Positions 46,855-56,721 of a DNA stretch of 64,000 bases are shown here, piece after piece. The stretch spans positions 1-64,000 of the forward strand of contig CAMLIF010000006.1 in the NCBI GenBank assembly GCA_946479985.1, read 5' to 3'. The position numbers were made by a program, and so were the translations under genes. The DNA is from an uncultured Flavobacteriales bacterium. GTDB lineage: Bacteria; Bacteroidota; Bacteroidia; Flavobacteriales; Crocinitomicaceae. Numbering within the stretch: the stretch's first letter is position 1; each line of letters opens with the position of its first letter. A model generated the notes under the pieces. That model ran no database searches. It had not been told where the DNA came from and saw only the letters and a program-made list of their open reading frames with translations.

Positions 46855-46886
46855 TTTGTTTTTCTTGAAAATTGGAATTATACTTG
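46855..46886 (+). promoter_or_regulatory. candidate promoter
   Basis: TTTG (46855-46858), 20 bases, TATACTTG (46879-46886, one mismatch to TAnnTTTG). The ATG at 46914 lies 27 bases downstream. TAAATTTG at 46851-46858 is an exact -7 alternative but has no -33 partner. Confidence 0.4.
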
Positions 46887-46913
46887 CCCCTAGTTTTAGT
46901 GTAGCACTAACAA

Positions 46914-47723
46914 ATGAAAAGACCAATACAACTATTTTTCGCCGTTATTTCGGTAATTTTCGTAAGCTCTTATAGCTTCGCGGCATTGTCTATTGAAGGA
47001 AGTTATCAAGGTAAAAACTTGTACGTTCAGAACCCAATGGATGGTGACGGATTTGGTTTTTGCGCCACGAAAGTAACTGTAAACGGTGATGTAATGCCCG
47101 GAGGCTGTGCTTCAAGTGCATTTGAAATCGATTTCTCATTATTTAATGTGGAAATCGGTGATCCAGTTTTCATCGTTATTGAGCACAATGACGGTTGTAA
47201 GCCAAAAATTCTGAATCCTGAAGTTCTTCTTCCTAAGTCAACATTTGTTGCTTCGGATATAAAATGTACATCAGGCGGAATGCTTACATGGAAAACAACG
47301 AACGAGCAGGGTAAACTTCCTTTTATAATTGAACAATATCGCTGGAACAAATGGGTTCAGGTAGGTGAGGTTCAGGGAAAAGGAACTACTGGGACTAATT
47401 CTTATGAATTCCAGGTGACTCCTCATTCGGGTGAAAACACCGTACGTGTAGTTCAGATTGACCACTCGGGAACACCACGAGCATCCAAAGAAGTGAAATT
47501 CTCTGCTACTGTGGCATCAGTTTCTAAAAATCCGGTTAAAGTAAAAGATGTTATCAACTTTACTGCAGGCGGAAAAGCTGTTGAAACACGTTACGAGATC
47601 TACGACGCTTACGGTAACATAGTTAAGAAAGGTGTTGGCAGCTCGGTTCCATGTGGCAATCTTCAAAAAGGTGCTTACTACATCAACTTCGATAATAAAA
47701 TGGAGAAATTCTTTAAAGGATAA
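46914..47723 (+). CDS. secreted protein with T9SS type A-like C-terminus
   Basis: 269 residues. Signal peptide ending YSFAAL. N-terminal domain with paired Cys (FGFCATKV, GGCASS, DGCKPK, IKCTSGG), a fibronectin-like segment, and at the end a domain that follows the type A sorting pattern: VETRYEIYDAYGNIVKKG, then NLQKGAYYINFDNKMEKFFKG. Likely secreted by T9SS and tethered to the surface. Followed by a strong terminator. Confidence 0.7.
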   Translation: MKRPIQLFFAVISVIFVSSYSFAALSIEGSYQGKNLYVQNPMDGDGFGFCATKVTVNGDVMPGGCASSAFEIDFSLFNVEIGDPVFIVIEHNDGCKPKILNPEVLLPKSTFVASDIKCTSGGMLTWKTTNEQGKLPFIIEQYRWNKWVQVGEVQGKGTTGTNSYEFQVTPHSGENTVRVVQIDHSGTPRASKEVKFSATVASVSKNPVKVKDVINFTAGGKAVETRYEIYDAYGNIVKKGVGSSVPCGNLQKGAYYINFDNKMEKFFKG

Positions 47724-47743
47724 TTCGTTCGAACAAAATATTG

Positions 47744-47780
47744 AAATCCCTGGTTATTGAATTAACTAGGGATTTTTTTT
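47744..47780 (+). terminator. rho-independent terminator
   Basis: AAATCCCT near 47744 pairs with AGGGATTT near 47768-47775 (inner GTT...AAC pairs), followed by eight T. Ends the T9SS cargo gene. Confidence 0.85.
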
Positions 47781-47790
47781 GAAGGCACTT

Positions 47791-47804
47791 TCCGCCGCGG
47801 CGGA
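47791..47804. repeat. 14-bp GC-rich perfect palindrome
   Basis: TCCGCCGCGGCGGA lies between the terminator and the epimerase gene. Much more GC-rich than its neighbourhood. Could be a regulatory or scattered repeat element; only one copy is present here. Confidence 0.35.
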
Positions 47805-47836
47805 CTCAGTGATCGGTTTTTTTACGCCCAATAATT

Positions 47837-48238
47837 ATGATGAATAAAATAGAACATATCGGAATTGCAGTTTCGAATCTGGATGAAGCAATAGCAACTT
47901 ACACTGAATTGCTAGGTACACCGTGTTACAAAAAAGAAGGAGTTGAAAGCGAAGGAGTGATGACCGCTTTTTTCCAGGTGGGAGATTCAAAGATAGAATT
48001 GCTGGAAGCGACCAATGAGAATAGCCCGATTGCGAAGTTCATTGCAAAAAAAGGAGAAGGAATTCATCACATTGCTTTTGACGTCACGGATATTGAGACT
48101 TCCATGAAGGATTTAGCCGACAAAGGGTTCACTCTTCTGAATGAGGTTCCGAAAAACGGTGCAGACAACAAACTGGTTGCGTTCGTTCATCCGAAAACTG
48201 CAAACGGAGTTTTGGTGGAATTGTGCCAGGAAAGATAA
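47837..48238 (+). CDS. mce: methylmalonyl-CoA epimerase
   Basis: 133 residues, VOC fold. Interconverts (R)- and (S)-methylmalonyl-CoA in propionate metabolism. Matches the family: NKIEHIGIAVSNLDEAIATYTELLG with the metal His, KIELLEATNENSPIAKFIAKKGEGIHHIAFDV (second metal residues), then FVHPKTANGVLVELCQ. ATGATG start; either Met may be used. Methylmalonyl-CoA mutase is not in the window. Confidence 0.93.
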   Translation: MMNKIEHIGIAVSNLDEAIATYTELLGTPCYKKEGVESEGVMTAFFQVGDSKIELLEATNENSPIAKFIAKKGEGIHHIAFDVTDIETSMKDLADKGFTLLNEVPKNGADNKLVAFVHPKTANGVLVELCQER

Positions 48239-48299
48239 TAGATCAAAAACATTGTAGGGAATGTTTGTGACCATTCCCTACAAGCATAACACTTACAAC

Positions 48300-48998
48300 A
48301 TGAAAACATTGATCATCATTATATTACTGGTTCCAGCTGCAGGTTTTGCGCAATCCAAAAAGGAACTAAATGCCGCTCTGGCAATGCAAATTGCGACCAA
48401 TGATTCGCTGGAATTTGCCTTGAAACAACAAACGGCAGTAACAGACTCATTAAAAACCGAATTAGCTCTTCAACTGAAAAAATTTGGTTATCAGTTAACT
48501 TATACTCAAACATTGGAGTACAACGTTGAGAGCATTCACAAAAAATTCACCGAATGCTCTGCCGAAAATTCCCTATTAAAGGAAGAGCTGGATAATTGCC
48601 TGTCAAAAGGGAAGCCCGTAACGCCAACCAAACCAAAAACACCTGAGAACAATCCTTTCGGAGGTAACGGGGGACATGGATCAGGCAATGGAAATAATTT
48701 TGGTAATGATGACGGAATAGGCAGCGGAGACGGTGAAAAAAGATACCTCATAGCTAAACCGGATGTTAGCGAAATCGAATCTGAAGAAAACTGCACCATT
48801 GTTTTTACAGTTATGATTAATGAAAACGGGGACATTGTCGGAACACCAACAGTTATAAAAGAAAAAACGACTACGACCAATACGGCATTGATCCTGAAAG
48901 TAGCTCAAGTTGTAAAAGCACAAGCGAAATATAACGTGCTTAAAAAAGGTTCGGAAATTGTCAAAACACCATTAACGATTCAAATAAGCGCTAAATAA
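48300..48998 (+). CDS. secreted protein with TonB C-terminal-like domain
   Basis: 232 residues from ATG 48300 (upstream ATG at 48261 lacks a signal peptide). Signal peptide ending AAGFAQ, a helical coiled-coil-like stretch to about residue 95, a Gly/Asn-rich linker with acidic residues (residues about 110-150), and a C-terminal domain ENCTIVFTVMINENGDIVGTPTVIKE of the energy-transducer TonB type. Such domains can dock to periplasmic partners. Its last 8 bases overlap the end of the convergent HAD gene. Confidence 0.65.
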   Translation: MKTLIIIILLVPAAGFAQSKKELNAALAMQIATNDSLEFALKQQTAVTDSLKTELALQLKKFGYQLTYTQTLEYNVESIHKKFTECSAENSLLKEELDNCLSKGKPVTPTKPKTPENNPFGGNGGHGSGNGNNFGNDDGIGSGDGEKRYLIAKPDVSEIESEENCTIVFTVMINENGDIVGTPTVIKEKTTTTNTALILKVAQVVKAQAKYNVLKKGSEIVKTPLTIQISAK

Positions 48999-49611
48999 GC
49001 TCATCCCTAACCTCCATCCCCTTTTCCAGGAGAAAAGTTTGTAATCCGGCCAACTTAGCACCTTCCAAATGCTGCGGTGAATCGTCGATAAACAAAGTCA
49101 TTTTAGGATTCAGATCGTTTTCTCGTATTACCTGTTCGAAACATTCAATATTCGGCTTCCTTAAGCCCATATCGCATGAAAAATAGGTTTTCTCGAAGTA
49201 ATCTTCCAGATTTCCATGTCCAACCGATTTCTTTAACGCCGAACGAACCGCGGTCACATGCAAATTGTTTGTATTGCTCAGCAAGAAGATGCGTTTTGTT
49301 TTCCCAAATTCTGCCAGCCATTCCATTCGCTCTTTCGGAAAATCAAGAATCATAGCATTCCATGCATGAACAACCTGATTCGCGTTTGTTCCGCGCGGAA
49401 GCTGGTCTAGCAAACGGTTCACAAAATGAAACGGGCTCACCTTCCCGATCTCGAACTGATCAAACAAATCCGTTTGACGTATCTGCGAGTAAATTTTCCC
49501 AAAATCTTCACAACCTAAATCATTAAAGGCTTTTTCTGTTAGGGAATAATCGATGTTGAGCAGTACGCCGCCTAGATCGAAAATAATTGCTTCGGTGTTT
49601 TCCAAATTCAT
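48991..49611 (-). CDS. HAD-superfamily IA phosphatase
   Basis: 206 residues from the ATG at 49609-49611 (the longer open frame to 49800 has no support and would overlap the next plus-strand gene). Motif I EAIIFDLGGVLLNIDY with the nucleophilic Asp, motif II FLLSNTNNLH, motif III DMGLRKPNIECFE with the Lys, and motif IV TLFIDDSPQHLEGAK. Typical YihX-like small-molecule phosphatase. Substrate unknown. Confidence 0.9.
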   Translation of the reverse strand: MNLENTEAIIFDLGGVLLNIDYSLTEKAFNDLGCEDFGKIYSQIRQTDLFDQFEIGKVSPFHFVNRLLDQLPRGTNANQVVHAWNAMILDFPKERMEWLAEFGKTKRIFLLSNTNNLHVTAVRSALKKSVGHGNLEDYFEKTYFSCDMGLRKPNIECFEQVIRENDLNPKMTLFIDDSPQHLEGAKLAGLQTFLLEKGMEVRDELI

Positions 49612-49647
49612 TCGGCAAAAATAGATTTTGTTCAGTAAATTAGAACT

Positions 49648-49992
49648 ATGAGCAATGTAATTCCTTCCGATTTCCGGGAACTGGCTGTTGGGCAGCATCA
49701 ATACCGGGAATTCCTGAAACAACAAATTGAGCGCGATTTTCACCGGGCAGGTCTGAGCGATTTCGAACTTCCCGAAAACAATTGGCAGGAATGGATTCAA
49801 AAAATCGCAGTCTCATGCCGGAAACTGGATACGGCTAACCAACTCACTGCCGCGCTTTACGCCATTGACCTGCCAGAAAATTGGGCCCTGGACATCGCAT
49901 TATCATCTGAGTACTACACCGATCTGGCATTCGCAATTATTCAGCGCGAATGGGTAAAAGTATGCTGGAGAATAAAATATTCAAATTTGTAA
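49648..49992 (+). CDS. hypothetical protein
   Basis: 114 residues, soluble, no recognised motif, with WIQKIAVSCRKLDTANQLTAALYAIDLPENW suggesting a small helical fold. Divergent from the HAD gene across 36 bases, which is short for two promoters. Confidence 0.5.
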   Translation: MSNVIPSDFRELAVGQHQYREFLKQQIERDFHRAGLSDFELPENNWQEWIQKIAVSCRKLDTANQLTAALYAIDLPENWALDIALSSEYYTDLAFAIIQREWVKVCWRIKYSNL

Positions 49993-50132
49993 ACATCTAA
50001 AAAAATAAACGATTGGAATAATGAAAACTTTCCAATCGACAGATTCTTTAGAATTCTGACATTTTCTCACGAAAACTCACCGCCCGTTCCTATTATTTAT
50101 CTTAAATTTACGCACCATTTTAGTGCACAAAC

Positions 50133-52853
50133 ATGGATAATATATCATACGTAGGAAATGCTGATGTAAACGCAATTGATCATCTGTATAAATCTTACTG
50201 CCAAGACCCTGAAAGCGTGGATATTGGGTGGAAAAAATTCTTTGAAGGATTTGATTTCGCCCGCGCCAATTTCGATGAAGGGGAGGCAATTCCGGAAAAT
50301 TTCCAAAAAGAATTTAAGGTAATCAATCTGATCAATGGGTACAGAACCCGTGGTCACTTGTTTACCAAAACCAATCCGGTACGCGAACGCCGTAAATACG
50401 AACCGACTCTTGCTATTGAGAATTTCGGATTGGAAACTGCTGATTTAGACACAGTTTTCCAGGCCGGTGATCAAATCGGGATCGGACCTGCAACATTGCG
50501 TGATATCATTCTCGACCTAGAGCAGTGTTATTGTCAGTCGATAGGTATCGAATATATGTTCATGCGTGAACCGGAACGTTTGGAATGGTTCCGCAACAGT
50601 ATTGAAGTGAAAAACCGTCCGAAATTCGACCAGGAAAGAAAGACGAAGATCTATAAAAAATTAGTTCAGGCTTCAAACTTTGAAGCATTCCTTGGAAAAA
50701 AATATGTTGGCCAAAAACGTTTCTCGATTGAAGGAGGTGAGGCACTTATTCCTGCCTTAGATGCTATGGTTGAAAAAGGCGCAAACCTCGGAGTAGAGTA
50801 TTTTGTAATGGGAATGGCTCACCGTGGTCGTTTGAACACACTAACAAATATCTTCCAGAAACGTCCGCAGGATATTTTTTCTGAGTTCGAAGGAAAAGAA
50901 TTCGATTACGATGCAGCATTTGACGGCGATGTTAAATACCACCAGGGATTTACAAGTTCTCTGAAAAGTGAGTCAGGTAATGATCTTGGTTTGACATTGG
51001 CGCCAAATCCTTCGCACCTGGAAGCAGTTGATCCTGTTGTTCAGGGAATTGCCCGGGCAAAACTGGATCATCATTTCCATGACGAAGACAAAGTTTGTCC
51101 GGTGATGATTCATGGTGATGCGGCAGTTGCAGGACAAGGTGTAGTATACGAAGTAATTCAGATGGCATTACTTGACGGATACCGTGCCGGTGGGACTATT
51201 CATATTGTCGTAAATAACCAGGTAGGATTTACAACGAATTTCCACGATGCACGTTCATCTACTTATTGTACAGACGTTGCGAAAACAACGCTTACACCTG
51301 TATTCCATGTAAATGGCGACGATGTGGAGGCGGTAATCCAAACAATGGAAATTGCAATGGAATACCGTCAGAAATTCCACCGCGATGTGTTTATTGATTT
51401 GTTGTGTTACCGTAAATACGGGCACAATGAAGGAGATGAGCCTAAATTCACACAGCCGAATCTGTATAACATCATTGCAAAACATCCGAATCCGAAAGAT
51501 ATTTACCTGAAACAACTTCTGGCTGAAGGTTCTATCACAGAGGAGAAGGCAAAAGCAATAGAGGAAGAATACAACGCTTTCCTGGAAAGTGAATTTGAGA
51601 CTGCGCGTAAGAATGAAAAAGCTGTTGTTTGGGATTTCTTAAGCGAAACATGGAAAGGATTCCGCCACAGTAAACCGGCCGATTTCGATCAAAGTCCGGA
51701 AACCGGATACGACAAAAAACAACTTTTGGAATTGGGCCGTAAATTGGCTACGCTTCCTGAAGGGAAAAAATATTTCCGTAAAATTCAAAAGATCTTCGAT
51801 GACCGCCTAGCTGCGATTCAGGGAGACAATCTCGATTGGGGATCGGCAGAAATGCTGGCTTATGCAACTTTGCTGGCTGATGGAAATCCGGTTCGTGTTT
51901 CCGGTCAGGATGTTGAACGCGGAACATTCTCTCACCGTCATGCCGTTGTAAAAACAGAAGACACGGAAGAAGAAATCGTGACGTTGAACATGCTTTCTGA
52001 CAAACAGGCGCCATTCACGGTTTACAATTCATTACTTTCCGAATACGGAGTTCTTGGATTTGAATACGGTTACTCTTTGGCAACTCCTAACGGCTTAACA
52101 ATTTGGGAAGCTCAGTTCGGTGATTTCTTCAACGGAGCACAAATCATGATTGACCAGTTCATTACTGCCGGAGAAGACAAATGGTCTACACAAAGTGGAT
52201 TAACATTGTTGCTTCCGCACGGATATGAAGGTCAGGGAGCTGAACACAGTAGTGGCCGTATGGAGCGTTTTCTACAGCAATGTGCTGATGAGAATATCCA
52301 GGTAGTAAACACATCAACTCCTGCAAATCATTTCCATTTATTGCGTCGTCAGTTGAACAGAGAATTCCGCAAACCATTGGTTGTTTTCTCTCCTAAAATG
52401 TTGTTGCGCTACCCTGCTGCTACATCTACTTTGGATGAATTGGCAACCGGTCGCTTCCAGGAAGTAATAGACGATACTTCCGCTGTAAAAGCAAACATTG
52501 ATACAGTTGTTTTCTGTTCCGGGAAGTTCTACTACGAAATGAAAGAAAAAGCTCAGGAAATGGGTGTTGACAATATGGCTTTCGTTCGTGTTGAACAATT
52601 GTACCCCTTACCTCAGAAACAAATTGAAGGAATTATTGCGAAATACAATCCTAAAAATATTGTTTGGGCCCAGGAGGAACCCGAAAACATGGGGGCCTGG
52701 AATTACATGGCAATGAAATTACGCCACATTCCATTCATCGGAATTATGAGAACGGCTTCTGCAGCAGCAGCAGAAGGTTCTAAAAAATTACATGAACGCA
52801 GATTGAAGAAATTGTACAGTGATCTGTTTCAGTTTGCAAAAGTAAAAGCATAA
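50133..52853 (+). CDS. sucA: 2-oxoglutarate dehydrogenase E1 component
   Basis: 906 residues, normal length. Thiamine-diphosphate-dependent decarboxylase of the TCA cycle. Features: N-terminal targeting-like YVGNADVNAIDHLYKSY, MGMAHRGRLNTLTNI, NPSHLEAVDPVVQG, VIHGDAAVAGQG (thiamine-PP loop, HGDA), and LLPHGYEGQGAEHSSGRMERFLQ, then the C-terminal region EEPENMGAWNYM. Directly followed by sucB (12 bases). The E3 gene lpd is not in the window. Confidence 0.97.
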   Translation: MDNISYVGNADVNAIDHLYKSYCQDPESVDIGWKKFFEGFDFARANFDEGEAIPENFQKEFKVINLINGYRTRGHLFTKTNPVRERRKYEPTLAIENFGLETADLDTVFQAGDQIGIGPATLRDIILDLEQCYCQSIGIEYMFMREPERLEWFRNSIEVKNRPKFDQERKTKIYKKLVQASNFEAFLGKKYVGQKRFSIEGGEALIPALDAMVEKGANLGVEYFVMGMAHRGRLNTLTNIFQKRPQDIFSEFEGKEFDYDAAFDGDVKYHQGFTSSLKSESGNDLGLTLAPNPSHLEAVDPVVQGIARAKLDHHFHDEDKVCPVMIHGDAAVAGQGVVYEVIQMALLDGYRAGGTIHIVVNNQVGFTTNFHDARSSTYCTDVAKTTLTPVFHVNGDDVEAVIQTMEIAMEYRQKFHRDVFIDLLCYRKYGHNEGDEPKFTQPNLYNIIAKHPNPKDIYLKQLLAEGSITEEKAKAIEEEYNAFLESEFETARKNEKAVVWDFLSETWKGFRHSKPADFDQSPETGYDKKQLLELGRKLATLPEGKKYFRKIQKIFDDRLAAIQGDNLDWGSAEMLAYATLLADGNPVRVSGQDVERGTFSHRHAVVKTEDTEEEIVTLNMLSDKQAPFTVYNSLLSEYGVLGFEYGYSLATPNGLTIWEAQFGDFFNGAQIMIDQFITAGEDKWSTQSGLTLLLPHGYEGQGAEHSSGRMERFLQQCADENIQVVNTSTPANHFHLLRRQLNREFRKPLVVFSPKMLLRYPAATSTLDELATGRFQEVIDDTSAVKANIDTVVFCSGKFYYEMKEKAQEMGVDNMAFVRVEQLYPLPQKQIEGIIAKYNPKNIVWAQEEPENMGAWNYMAMKLRHIPFIGIMRTASAAAAEGSKKLHERRLKKLYSDLFQFAKVKA

Positions 52854-52865
52854 TATTTAGAAGAT

Positions 52866-54146
52866 ATGTCAGTATTAGAAATGAAAGTACCAAGCCCGGG
52901 AGAATCAATTTCAGAAGTGGAAATTGCAAGCTGGCTTGTTTCAGATGGTGATTACGTAGAAAAAGATCAGGCTATTGCTGAAGTAGATTCAGACAAAGCC
53001 ACGTTGGAACTTCCGGCTGAACAAAGCGGAATTATCACATTGAAAGCGGAAGAAGGTGAAGTTGTAAAAGTTGGACAAGTAGTTTGTTTGATCGACACTT
53101 CAGCTGAAAGACCGGCTGGATCGGCAGCTCCGGTTGCAGAGACAAAAGCTCCTGAAGCTGCTCCGGCAAAAGAAGCTGTGGCTCCTGCCCCGGCTCCGGT
53201 AGCTGAAAAAGCAGCGGCTCCAAATCCTGGGCCGGTTAACGAAAGTTATGCAAAAGGAACGCCTTCACCGGAAGCGGCAAAAGCAGTGGCGGAAAACGGA
53301 GTTTCTCCTTCTAAAATCAACGGAACCGGAAAAGACGGTAGAATTACCAAACAAGATGTATTGGCCGCAATGGCTGCAGGAATTCCTGCTGATGCAACTC
53401 AGGGCTGGGGCGGAACACGCGATCAGAACCGTGAGAAAATGTCGATGCTGCGCCGTAAGATTGCAGAGCGTTTGGTTGCTGTGAAGAACGAAACTGCCAT
53501 GTTGACCACATTCAACGAGGTAGACATGAAACCAATCATGGACCTGCGTGCAAAATACAAAGATCAGTTCTCTAAATTCCACGATGTAAACCTTGGGTTT
53601 ATGTCATTCTTTACAAAAGCTGTTACAGAAGCCTTAAACTTGTTCCCTGCTGTAAATGCACAGATTGACGGAAACGAAATGGTATTCCATAACTATGCAG
53701 ATATCGGAATTGCCGTTTCATCTCCGAAAGGATTGATGGTTCCTGTAGTTCGTAATGCAGAACAAATGAGTTTGGCTGAGATTGAACGTGAGATCAAGCG
53801 TTTGGCAGTTAAAGCAAGAGATGGAAAAATTACTCCGGAAGATATGACCGGCGGAACATTTACAATCACAAATGGTGGTGTTTTTGGTTCCATGATGTCA
53901 ACTCCGATTATCAACCCGCCGCAATCGGCAATTTTGGGAATGCACAATATTATTGAGCGCCCGGTAGCCATTGACGGAAAAGTTGAAATTCGTCCGATGA
54001 TGTACGTTGCGTTGTCTTATGACCACCGCATTATCGACGGAAAAGAATCTGTTGGATTCTTAGTTAAAGTAAAAGAAATGATCGAAAACCCCGAAAGAAT
54101 TATTTTCGGTGGAAAAGATCCGTACGCCGTATTATTAGGTTTATAA
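52866..54146 (+). CDS. sucB: dihydrolipoyl succinyltransferase (2-oxoglutarate dehydrogenase E2)
   Basis: 426 residues. One lipoyl domain ([14 protein letters not shown], lipoyl Lys in DKA), an Ala/Pro linker, the peripheral-subunit-binding motif ([33 protein letters not shown]), and the catalytic domain ending [18 protein letters not shown] with the active-site His and Asp. Forms the core of the complex with SucA. Terminates in the 38-bp palindrome at 54150. Confidence 0.97.
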   Translation: MSVLEMKVPSPGESISEVEIASWLVSDGDYVEKDQAIAEVDSDKATLELPAEQSGIITLKAEEGEVVKVGQVVCLIDTSAERPAGSAAPVAETKAPEAAPAKEAVAPAPAPVAEKAAAPNPGPVNESYAKGTPSPEAAKAVAENGVSPSKINGTGKDGRITKQDVLAAMAAGIPADATQGWGGTRDQNREKMSMLRRKIAERLVAVKNETAMLTTFNEVDMKPIMDLRAKYKDQFSKFHDVNLGFMSFFTKAVTEALNLFPAVNAQIDGNEMVFHNYADIGIAVSSPKGLMVPVVRNAEQMSLAEIEREIKRLAVKARDGKITPEDMTGGTFTITNGGVFGSMMSTPIINPPQSAILGMHNIIERPVAIDGKVEIRPMMYVALSYDHRIIDGKESVGFLVKVKEMIENPERIIFGGKDPYAVLLGL

Positions 54147-54149
54147 AAC

Positions 54150-54187
54150 AATTTGCAGGGACAAGTCGCGACTTGTCCCTGCAAATT
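54150..54187 (+). terminator. 38-bp perfect palindrome, terminator of sucAB
   Basis: Half-arm AATTTGCAGGGACAAGTCG (54150-54168) and its exact complement 54169-54187, with no loop bases and a short T-rich flank (TTTTAT). Begins three bases after the sucB stop. Long and loop-free for an ordinary terminator, so it may be a mobile palindromic unit that now works as one. Confidence 0.7.
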
Positions 54188-54230
54188 TTATCCAACCTCT
54201 TCACCACCCCATCCGTTATTGTACATATCC

Positions 54231-55250
54231 ATGAGAATAATAATCTTTCTTTCTGTTTGTTCGATCTTTTTTCTTTCGTCGTGCGGCGGAGACAAAGCAC
54301 CTGCGCTGAATCCGGAAACAGACAATGTTGACAGCCTTTATTCCGTTTACAGAAAACAGGGAAAAACCATTCCGATGGATATTCTTTTGGCGCACGGAAA
54401 CTTAATGCTCGACCGTTACGATTATGCCAACGCATTGAAAGACGGTGCTGAAGCATACAGAAGAGAACCAAAAAATATCGAAGCGCGTTTGTTGTATGCT
54501 TATGGCTTGAATAATCGTCCGGAGCGAACGCATGCCGACCGCGTTTCTGCTCAAAAGCATTTCAAGTTTATTCTGAAAAAAGATCCGAAAAACTTAGAAG
54601 TATTGGTTCAACTGGCTGCTAGTTATGCTGAAATGGGTGACACCGAAAACGCATTCCGATACGCAAATGCCGCACTCAAAATAGACAAACACTACCGTGA
54701 TGCCTATATCCTGAAAGGAAAGATCTATGATTCGGAAGGAAACCTGAAACTGGCTATTTCGTCTTTTGAAACAGCGATCCAGCAAGATCCGGATTTCTAC
54801 CCGGCCTATTTATACCTGGGAGAATTGTACCAATACGAGAAAAACGATCCGCTCGCAATTGAGTACTTTTTAAGTGCCGACCAGATTGAACCGAATAACA
54901 TCGAAATTCTGTACAAATTGGCTTATGCTTATCAAAGCTTTAACCAGGACGAAAAAGCGCTTGCTGTGTACCGCAGAATGGCTAAAATGGACCCTGAATT
55001 CTCTGTAAGCACATTCCAGCAGGGATGGATTAAGCAATTTCATCAAAACCAGATGGACAGCGCGCTCATCTTTTACGATATGACTATACTGAATGAACCC
55101 CGTTACGTCGAGGCATGGCACAATATGGGAATGATTCAGGAAGAATATAAAAAAGACAAGTACGAAGCGATCAAGTATTACCAGATGGCGTTGAAATACG
55201 ACAAAGATTTCGAGCTATCCAAAGTGGCACTTACGCGTCTTTCCAAATAA
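54231..55250 (+). CDS. TPR-repeat lipoprotein
   Basis: 339 residues from the ATG at 54231; the longer open frame overlaps the palindrome. Lipobox LSSC (residue about 18). After a short Asp-rich spacer come six or more TPR units (LNLEVLVQLAASYAEMGDTENAFRYANAAL, then DAYILKGKIYDSEGNLKLAISSFETAI). Lipid-anchored scaffold; the partner is not indicated. Followed closely by a membrane protein and an outer-membrane protein gene. Confidence 0.8.
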   Translation: MRIIIFLSVCSIFFLSSCGGDKAPALNPETDNVDSLYSVYRKQGKTIPMDILLAHGNLMLDRYDYANALKDGAEAYRREPKNIEARLLYAYGLNNRPERTHADRVSAQKHFKFILKKDPKNLEVLVQLAASYAEMGDTENAFRYANAALKIDKHYRDAYILKGKIYDSEGNLKLAISSFETAIQQDPDFYPAYLYLGELYQYEKNDPLAIEYFLSADQIEPNNIEILYKLAYAYQSFNQDEKALAVYRRMAKMDPEFSVSTFQQGWIKQFHQNQMDSALIFYDMTILNEPRYVEAWHNMGMIQEEYKKDKYEAIKYYQMALKYDKDFELSKVALTRLSK

Positions 55251-55256
55251 ACATTC

Positions 55257-55868
55257 ATGAAGGCAAAACAAGTAACCCTTGTTCTATTGATCGCGGAACT
55301 AATTATTCCCGTTCTGGGTTATTTCTTTTGGAACTGGGATTACAGCTTTATCCTGTTGTTTTATGCCTTCGACTGGATTTTCCTTTTGATTTTCCAGGGG
55401 ATCAAGATCAGAAAACGTTTGCAGCTTTCAAATTCGGTTATTGAACGTAATAATGCGATCCGCGGAATGATCATCTACATTTGTTCATTCCTCATCAGTT
55501 GCGGAATAATTCTCTTTGTATCAGGCCAGGTAGATCCGGGTTTCGATTTCTCTAACCGCTTTAACGCATTCATGCGCTATAAAGACATGGGTTTTGAGCA
55601 AGCCTACATCATCGTTCCACTTTGTTTCCTGAACGCGTACAACGCATATAAACGTCAATTCGTATTCCCGAATGCAGCTGAGCGATTTACGATCTCACAA
55701 ATCATTGGTTTGTCACTCGTACAACATATTATTCTGACTATTGCGGTTATCGTAATCAGTACAATTGTTTTACTAGGTCATTTATCACCGAACATTTTCC
55801 TGATCTCCTGTGTTTTTGGAGTATTTGCAGGAAAAGCATACTTTCAACTTTATAAATCAAAACCATGA
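55257..55868 (+). CDS. multi-pass membrane protein of unknown family
   Basis: 203 residues with about five transmembrane segments (residues 5-22, 28-48, 70-92, 113-130 and 150-195). Contains GYFFWNWDYSF and the loop QVDPGFDFSNRFNAFMRY. It overlaps the next gene by 4 bases (ATGA) and is six bases after the TPR lipoprotein gene, so the three form an operon. No function recognised. Confidence 0.6.
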   Translation: MKAKQVTLVLLIAELIIPVLGYFFWNWDYSFILLFYAFDWIFLLIFQGIKIRKRLQLSNSVIERNNAIRGMIIYICSFLISCGIILFVSGQVDPGFDFSNRFNAFMRYKDMGFEQAYIIVPLCFLNAYNAYKRQFVFPNAAERFTISQIIGLSLVQHIILTIAVIVISTIVLLGHLSPNIFLISCVFGVFAGKAYFQLYKSKP

Positions 55869-56611
55869 AAGCATTTCTGACATCTCTGTTCGCGCTGGCA
55901 CTGCTTCACGCTTCGGCACAAATTACCACCGGTAAACCCACGATCGATATAGAAAAGCCCGATTCGGTGATCTTAAAAAATCCTTCAAGCACTTCAGTTT
56001 ATATTGGCGCCGGAAGCAGCAATACATTCCGTAAACTGGTCCCTAACGACGAACCTTACGGAAAACCGCTTGGATACAGGGAAGATGAAACGAATATCAA
56101 GATCTGGTCGTTTGAACTTGGTTTGAGAAATCAGATTAACTCTTACCTCCAATTGGACGGTGGATTAAGCCTGGAGCGCTTCGGAGAAACATATACTTCT
56201 ACTCCACAAGCGCAAACTGGCGACAGCACGTACAGTTACATCAATCATTACTCTTACATTTCTATTCCGCTGCAGCTGTACGGAACCATAGGAACCGACT
56301 TCAAACTGTACGGTGGTGCCGGACTACAACCGGGAATTGTAGGCGGATTCAACAGAGAAATTACGATCACTGATTCAATCGGAAATGCAACAACGGAAGA
56401 AATCAATCAGCCGGAGCAACTAAGCGGATTCATTTTGAACGCTCGTTTCAGTGCCGGTTTGCAATGGAAATGGAGTAAATATGCCGGTGTTTATGTAAAC
56501 TACACCTATCAATTAGGATTAACTTCTACTTTGGAAAAACAAGATCCGTACAAGCATTATCCGCGCGCCGGAGGAGTTAGATTCGGGCTTTATTTTATTA
56601 TACCGGAGTAA
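55865..56611 (+). CDS. outer-membrane beta-barrel protein
   Basis: 248 residues. Signal peptide ending HASAQ. Alternating aromatic strands (TSVYIGAGSSNTFRKL, IWSFELGLRNQINSYLQLDGGLSLERF and the C-terminal VRFGLYFIIPE) predict an eight-stranded or similar porin-like barrel of the OmpW/PorT type. End of the three-gene operon. Confidence 0.65.
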   Translation: MKAFLTSLFALALLHASAQITTGKPTIDIEKPDSVILKNPSSTSVYIGAGSSNTFRKLVPNDEPYGKPLGYREDETNIKIWSFELGLRNQINSYLQLDGGLSLERFGETYTSTPQAQTGDSTYSYINHYSYISIPLQLYGTIGTDFKLYGGAGLQPGIVGGFNREITITDSIGNATTEEINQPEQLSGFILNARFSAGLQWKWSKYAGVYVNYTYQLGLTSTLEKQDPYKHYPRAGGVRFGLYFIIPE

Positions 56612-56624
56612 GCAGCGGAGGATT
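56609..56624. repeat. inverted repeat, left arm (includes a stop codon)
   Basis: TAAGCAGCGGAGGATT, including the TAA of the beta-barrel gene. Pairs with 56722-56737 (15 of 16 matching), which includes the stop codon of the opposite gene. Confidence 0.6.
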
Positions 56625-56662
56625 ACTATTCACAGCATGAGAGCAACACTCGCGCGAGCTTC

Positions 56663-56697
56663 AAAAGAAAAAAGGTTTCAGATAGTATCCGAAACCC
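56663..56697 (-). terminator. terminator of the DUF4956 gene
   Basis: On the minus strand GGGTTTCGGATA pairs with TATCTGAAACC (one mismatch), then a T-rich run. It ends the minus-strand transcript that reads through the DUF4956 gene. Confidence 0.7.
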
Positions 56698-56721
56698 TTA
56701 AATATCTTGCGCAGGATTACA

